Assembly (NCBI RefSeq): GCF_017498545.1
Contig: NZ_CP071793.1
Span: forward strand, 8,550,256 to 8,614,255
DNA: 64,000 bases
Source of the DNA: Sulfidibacter corallicola
Lineage (GTDB): Bacteria > Acidobacteriota > Holophagae > Acanthopleuribacterales > Acanthopleuribacteraceae
Direction: 5' to 3'
The notes beneath the pieces are model-generated. The model did no database searches and was not told the DNA's origin. It saw only the letters and a list, made by a program, of their open reading frames with translations. Shown piece by piece: positions 60,520 through 64,000 of this stretch. Position 1 is the stretch's first letter; each line of letters opens with the position of its first letter. Made by a program: the position numbers and the translations under genes.

Positions 60520-60920
60520 CGTTTTTGTTTTCAGTGGCTTACCGGCGGGCAGGCGGTCATCCCACGCTTTCATCGTTGGCCGATAGATTAATATCCCATG
60601 CTGGGCACGATCCGTTTTTGGGCAAAATGTCTGTCCGTCGCCGTTTTTTTCGGCTTTAACTTATCTCTTGGCACGCTTGGTTTAAGAGCGAATCCGGCGC
60701 TGATAATACCGATAGGATCGATGCGGCCGGGTTGATGAAATCGGGTCACGCTCGGTCTGGAAATCAAAACAGCCGCCTGATTTGCACCAGGCGGCTGTAA
60801 CTAAACGATTAAACCTTCCCTTGTTATTTGTTTCCCTAAACCGAAGAAGCAGCGAGATGGCGCTGACACCGGGTCGAGAGATGCCACGTGGAGCTGGTTC
60901 TTCTCGTACCCTAACTGCTC
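60520..60920. other. Spacer between tRNA terminator and TonB receptor
   Basis: These 401 bases hold the terminator of the minus-strand TonB receptor gene (60769-60798). I see no other gene or repeat. Confidence 0.5.
60769..60798 (-). terminator. Rho-independent terminator of the TonB receptor gene
   Basis: ACAGCCGCCTG at 60769-60779 and CAGGCGGCTGT at 60788-60798 form a perfect 11-bp stem with an 8-base loop. On the minus strand the stem is followed by TTTTGATTT. It lies about 120 bases after the receptor stop codon. Confidence 0.85.
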
Positions 60921-62999
60921 CTAATACCGCCATTGGAATACGAGGCGAACATTGCGGTCTTCGACCGGGTGGTAGTGCACGTCTTCGATCCCCTGCGCTG
61001 GCTCTCCCGCCAATCGCGATGCGTAGTAATACTGGATGTCGCGGTCGTCTTCGTCCAGCAGGTTGAACACCTCCACGCCTACTTCGATTCGGCGGCCGAA
61101 ATCGTAGTGAAGGCTGCCGTTGACCAACGTCGTCGCCATGCCCCGCACAGAGTTATCCTCAATCAGTGGTAACCCGCTGAAATGACGCAGCCGCAAGCCG
61201 CCTGAAAGACCACGCTCTGTTTGGTACACGACTCCGGCGGCCAACGTCCGCGAGACGGAGCCGGGAATGTAATCGCCCGCAGGATCTTCGTCGATAAAGC
61301 GAGCGTGGCTCCAGGTGAAATCCAGATCGAAGGCCCAAGATGCGATCGTCAGGTGGTTGGCCCATTCGATGCCCGTCCGACGGCTGGGTCGACCTGCCTC
61401 CGTACCTCCGCCGTCGCCGACAAAAACCAATTCGGAATCTTGCTTCAACCAAAATCCGGTCAATGACGTCTGCAGGCCCTTGATCCGTCCACTGCTGATG
61501 CCCACATCGATCCCGCGCGAACGGGATAAGGGCGGGACCCGACCCACTTCTTCGCCCCCAACCGGGTCGATGCGAATCGTCATGCCGCGGGCGTCGTTGC
61601 TGTGAAAGCCATAGCCGCTGTTGACGAAGATTTCCGTCCCGGGCGCCACCAGGAACGCGGCCGAAAACTTGGGCGAGAGGATGAAGTCGTCTACTTGATC
61701 TGAGTTGGCCGCCCACCTGGCCGTAACGTCAGCGCTGACGTAGTCGCCACGAAGTCCCGCAATGGTGCGAAAGCGGTCATTCCAGCGGATCTGGTTACGC
61801 AGGTACAGGCCGCCGGCGTACTGGGCGACACGGTCCTCGCGAATCGTTTGGTGGCGAAGGCGACCTTGTGAGCCGTAGAGGCCATTGTCAATTCGGTCGA
61901 ATCGCAGGCTGATCCCAGCTTCCGTGTTCATATCGCGGCCAAGCCATGTGTGCTGCCGACTATGCTTGTAGCCGAGCCCGCCAATGACGCGGTCGTCCGC
62001 CTGTTCAAACTCGTCGCCTTGCTCGGGGTTCTCGAGGAGATAGGTGAAATTGGAGAAAAGCGTCAGGTCGTAGGCGGCGACGTTGGCGAACCATTCGGAT
62101 CGAGAATCGCGGTCGGCCCGATGGCGGCTGTACGACAGGCTGAAACGAGAGGAATCACCGCCCAAATCGGGGTCCGCCAAACCATAGCGGTCGATCAGAC
62201 CGGTGTCGACGGCGCGTTGCGGAATTTGATCGGTCGCCAGCCATGTGTTGTCGTAGCCCATCAAGGTCAATGAATAGCCGTCGGCCGCGTCGCCTTGGCT
62301 GAGCCGCAAAACGCCGTTCAACTTTTTCGCGTCGTCGCCGCGTAGCCAGGGCCCGTCGTGGCGGCCGAACTCCACCGCACTGAGGAAGTTGTGATCGTGA
62401 GCCAATTCAGTCGATTGAGCCCAGAGCAGGCGACCGAATCCGTTGTTGCCGGCACGCAACGAAAGGGAAGAATCGGCCAGCCGGTCCTGATAGTCGATCT
62501 GAGCCGAGCCGGCAGAGGAAAAATCGCCCAAGTCGGCGTAGTAGGGACCTTTTCGGTATCGCACCCGTTCCACCAATTCAGGGATCAGGAAATTGAGATC
62601 GGCATAGCCTTGACCGTGACCGTGGGTCGGCATGTTGACCTGCATGTGGTCCAGGGAAACTGAAAAATCCGTACCGTGGTCCAGGTTGAACCCGCGCACG
62701 AAGTACTGGTTCGCTTTGCCACTGCCGCTGTGCTGGGTAATGATCATACCCGGCGCGGTTTCCAGCAGTTCGCCGGGTCGCAAAATCGGTCGCCGGGCGA
62801 GGTCGGCCTGGCCGGTGGCGCCTTCCGCGGCCGAGTCGGCGATGCCAGCCTGGTCGTCGGCGCGGTGCCGGACCTGGACTTCCTCGTAGACCGTTTCCGG
62901 TTTACTCGTCAGATCTTCAGCAGGTTCGGGGGTTTCGCTGCCCCAGAGAGGGATACAAATAAGGGCGATCAGGCCCAAAACTCGTTCCAACTTGCTCAC
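60921..62999 (-). CDS. TonB-dependent outer-membrane receptor
   Basis: A 692-residue outer-membrane receptor. GTG 62999 follows AAGGAG by seven bases and opens a signal peptide (LERVLGLIALICIPLWG); the longer frame from 63089 has no such site. The plug domain runs to about residue 190, with GELLETAPGMIITQHSGSGK, YFVRGFNLDHGTDFSVSLD, and HGHGQGYADLNFLIPELV, a signature of one metal-receptor-like subfamily; a clear TonB box was not found. The rest is a beta-barrel ending in VRLVFQWRY. Substrates of this branch may be metal chelates or other small nutrients. No transporter genes are adjacent; a strong terminator follows. Confidence 0.9.
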   Translation of the reverse strand: MSKLERVLGLIALICIPLWGSETPEPAEDLTSKPETVYEEVQVRHRADDQAGIADSAAEGATGQADLARRPILRPGELLETAPGMIITQHSGSGKANQYFVRGFNLDHGTDFSVSLDHMQVNMPTHGHGQGYADLNFLIPELVERVRYRKGPYYADLGDFSSAGSAQIDYQDRLADSSLSLRAGNNGFGRLLWAQSTELAHDHNFLSAVEFGRHDGPWLRGDDAKKLNGVLRLSQGDAADGYSLTLMGYDNTWLATDQIPQRAVDTGLIDRYGLADPDLGGDSSRFSLSYSRHRADRDSRSEWFANVAAYDLTLFSNFTYLLENPEQGDEFEQADDRVIGGLGYKHSRQHTWLGRDMNTEAGISLRFDRIDNGLYGSQGRLRHQTIREDRVAQYAGGLYLRNQIRWNDRFRTIAGLRGDYVSADVTARWAANSDQVDDFILSPKFSAAFLVAPGTEIFVNSGYGFHSNDARGMTIRIDPVGGEEVGRVPPLSRSRGIDVGISSGRIKGLQTSLTGFWLKQDSELVFVGDGGGTEAGRPSRRTGIEWANHLTIASWAFDLDFTWSHARFIDEDPAGDYIPGSVSRTLAAGVVYQTERGLSGGLRLRHFSGLPLIEDNSVRGMATTLVNGSLHYDFGRRIEVGVEVFNLLDEDDRDIQYYYASRLAGEPAQGIEDVHYHPVEDRNVRLVFQWRY

Positions 63000-63624
63000 A
63001 AAGGCACTCCTTGTCGCATTCGGTCGTTTCACTACAACTTGTTCGTCGGCAACCACGAAAGTGGATTTATAGATTTGCAAACTTAGCAAATGAACCCTGG
63101 CTTGTCGGGACGATCCTGGGTGCTACCCACATAAGGGTTGGGTATCTGAAACACGGAAGTTCAAGCTCTGGACCAAGCCCCAAAGGGACACGAAGATTTT
63201 AGCCCACGGCAACGCCGTAGTCCTGACTTTAATAAGGTTGCACCCCAAAAGGGCGTTTCGAAGGCGGCTGGACCGACGCAAACGCCCTGAATGGAGGCCA
63301 GAAAAATACCGAAATACTCGTGTCTCACCGGTGGCTGCCAGGTTTCGGCGCACGATCTCCAGGTGTCGCTCTACGACGGCGACCCCCGGCCGGCTATGCG
63401 CGGGAATGGCGTCGGCAGGCGTGCCTGGTCGTCCAATCCTTGAACGTGAGCCTCTTCTTCGACGCGGTACACCGGAAGGGGATTTTGGAACTCCGGTCAA
63501 AATGGAGCATCCATTGCGCCGGATATCACCACGGCATAACTCATGGACAGCATCGAAATCTCGCTACGGCGAGATGTGGAGTTCTCGTTTTTGTCTTACT
63601 ATTGTATGATAATGCCACACTTGG
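63000..63624. other. Spacer before receiver-domain gene
   Basis: 625 bases between the TonB receptor promoter and the stop of a minus-strand receiver gene. No gene or repeat is supported; overlapping short frames near 63240-63600 lack ribosome binding sites. Confidence 0.45.
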
Positions 63625-64000
63625 CTATTCTGGAAATTCTACGATTTTCCAGAAATGATCCAGCATGTCAATCATATCCACAAAACCATCACCAACTTTG
63701 GATTTGACAAGATAACCGGCAACGTTCAGGTCGTAGGCGGCCATTTTATCTTCATCCCTTTTGGAGGTGGTGAGAATAAAGGCAATGGTTTTATTGAACT
63801 TCGGATCACCGCGAAGCTCTTCCATGAACTCAATACCGTCCATACGCGGCATGTTCAGGTCTACCAGCAGCAAATGGGGAATGGGAATAACGTCCTTGCC
63901 GTTTTCGCCACGTAGCATTTCCAGTGCCTCCACCCCGTCCTTGGCACGTAATAATGGATTGGCAATACGCGCTTTCTTAAAGGCCCGCTTGACACCTTCG
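63625..64000 (-). CDS. Response regulator receiver protein (partial, 5' end outside window)
   Basis: The minus-strand frame is open to the last base, so only about 124 residues of the C-terminal part are seen. The receiver domain is clear: phospho-acceptor Asp in LLLVDLNMPRMDGIEFMEEL, the Thr of FILTTSKRDEDK, and Lys in YLVKSKV, with VKRAFKKARIANPLLRAKDG upstream. The order and the final FWKIVEFPE match single-domain Rcp1-type response regulators, which usually pair with a kinase and lack an output domain. No output domain follows. The partner and start lie beyond the window. Confidence 0.85.
   Translation of the reverse strand, partial: EGVKRAFKKARIANPLLRAKDGVEALEMLRGENGKDVIPIPHLLLVDLNMPRMDGIEFMEELRGDPKFNKTIAFILTTSKRDEDKMAAYDLNVAGYLVKSKVGDGFVDMIDMLDHFWKIVEFPE

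Overview
The window comes from a Gram-negative, GC-rich bacterium. Evidence for the envelope type is a TonB-dependent receptor, an outer-membrane barrel C-terminus at the left edge and many Sec signal peptides. The mix of a propeller/Y_Y_Y sensor kinase, diguanylate cyclases, secreted beta-helix and tandem-95 proteins, a Pkn-type kinase remnant, a giant secreted RHS protein and long gene-poor spacers would suit an Acidobacteriota lineage such as Acanthopleuribacter or a deltaproteobacterium-like group. That placement is inference; no rRNA or ribosomal protein gene is present to test it. Layout, left to right: 1-174 is the tail of an outer-membrane protein, followed by a repeat-bearing spacer. 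From 1.1 to 6.4 kb lies a small-molecule and redox island: a glutathione S-transferase, then two LysR regulators, each divergent from a two-gene operon (VOC glyoxalase plus NTF2-like protein; YcaC-like hydrolase plus pirin). From 6.4 to 15.3 kb are a secreted unknown, a membrane diguanylate cyclase translationally coupled to a glycine-betaine-type binding protein, and a 1268-residue sensor kinase. At 15.5-17.4 kb is a ZIP-like/permease fusion with a His-Asp tail. From 18.1 to 24 kb are a kinase-TPR pseudogene, a secreted beta-helix protein, a GAF-GGDEF cyclase and an M48 protease. From 24.3 to 35 kb are a REC-HK-REC-HK protein, a second repeat-rich spacer, a CnoX-like thioredoxin, an XRE regulator, an EAL-HDOD protein, a Na/Pi-type transporter, a small coiled-coil protein and a YihY-family membrane protein. 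From 35 to 40 kb are a pirin fragment, a large beta-helix protein and a VWA protein with five tandem repeats. From 40 to 55 kb is a polymorphic-toxin locus: a displaced RHS core fragment, a decayed IS66 element, a putative immunity gene, and an 11.3-kb RHS gene whose tip resembles a class I methyltransferase. From 55.8 to 64 kb are a tandem-95/SGNH-like protein, an SRPBCC protein, an alpha/beta hydrolase, tRNA-Thr(UGU), a TonB receptor and a truncated receiver-domain gene. The strongest candidate for an under-described system is the RHS methyltransferase tip with its adjacent AT-rich gene (43177-44190). It has the arrangement of a toxin-immunity pair and has been exchanged onto a GC-rich delivery scaffold. 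Other notable items are the metal-transporter fusion, the cyclase/binding-protein pair and two families of intergenic repeats.
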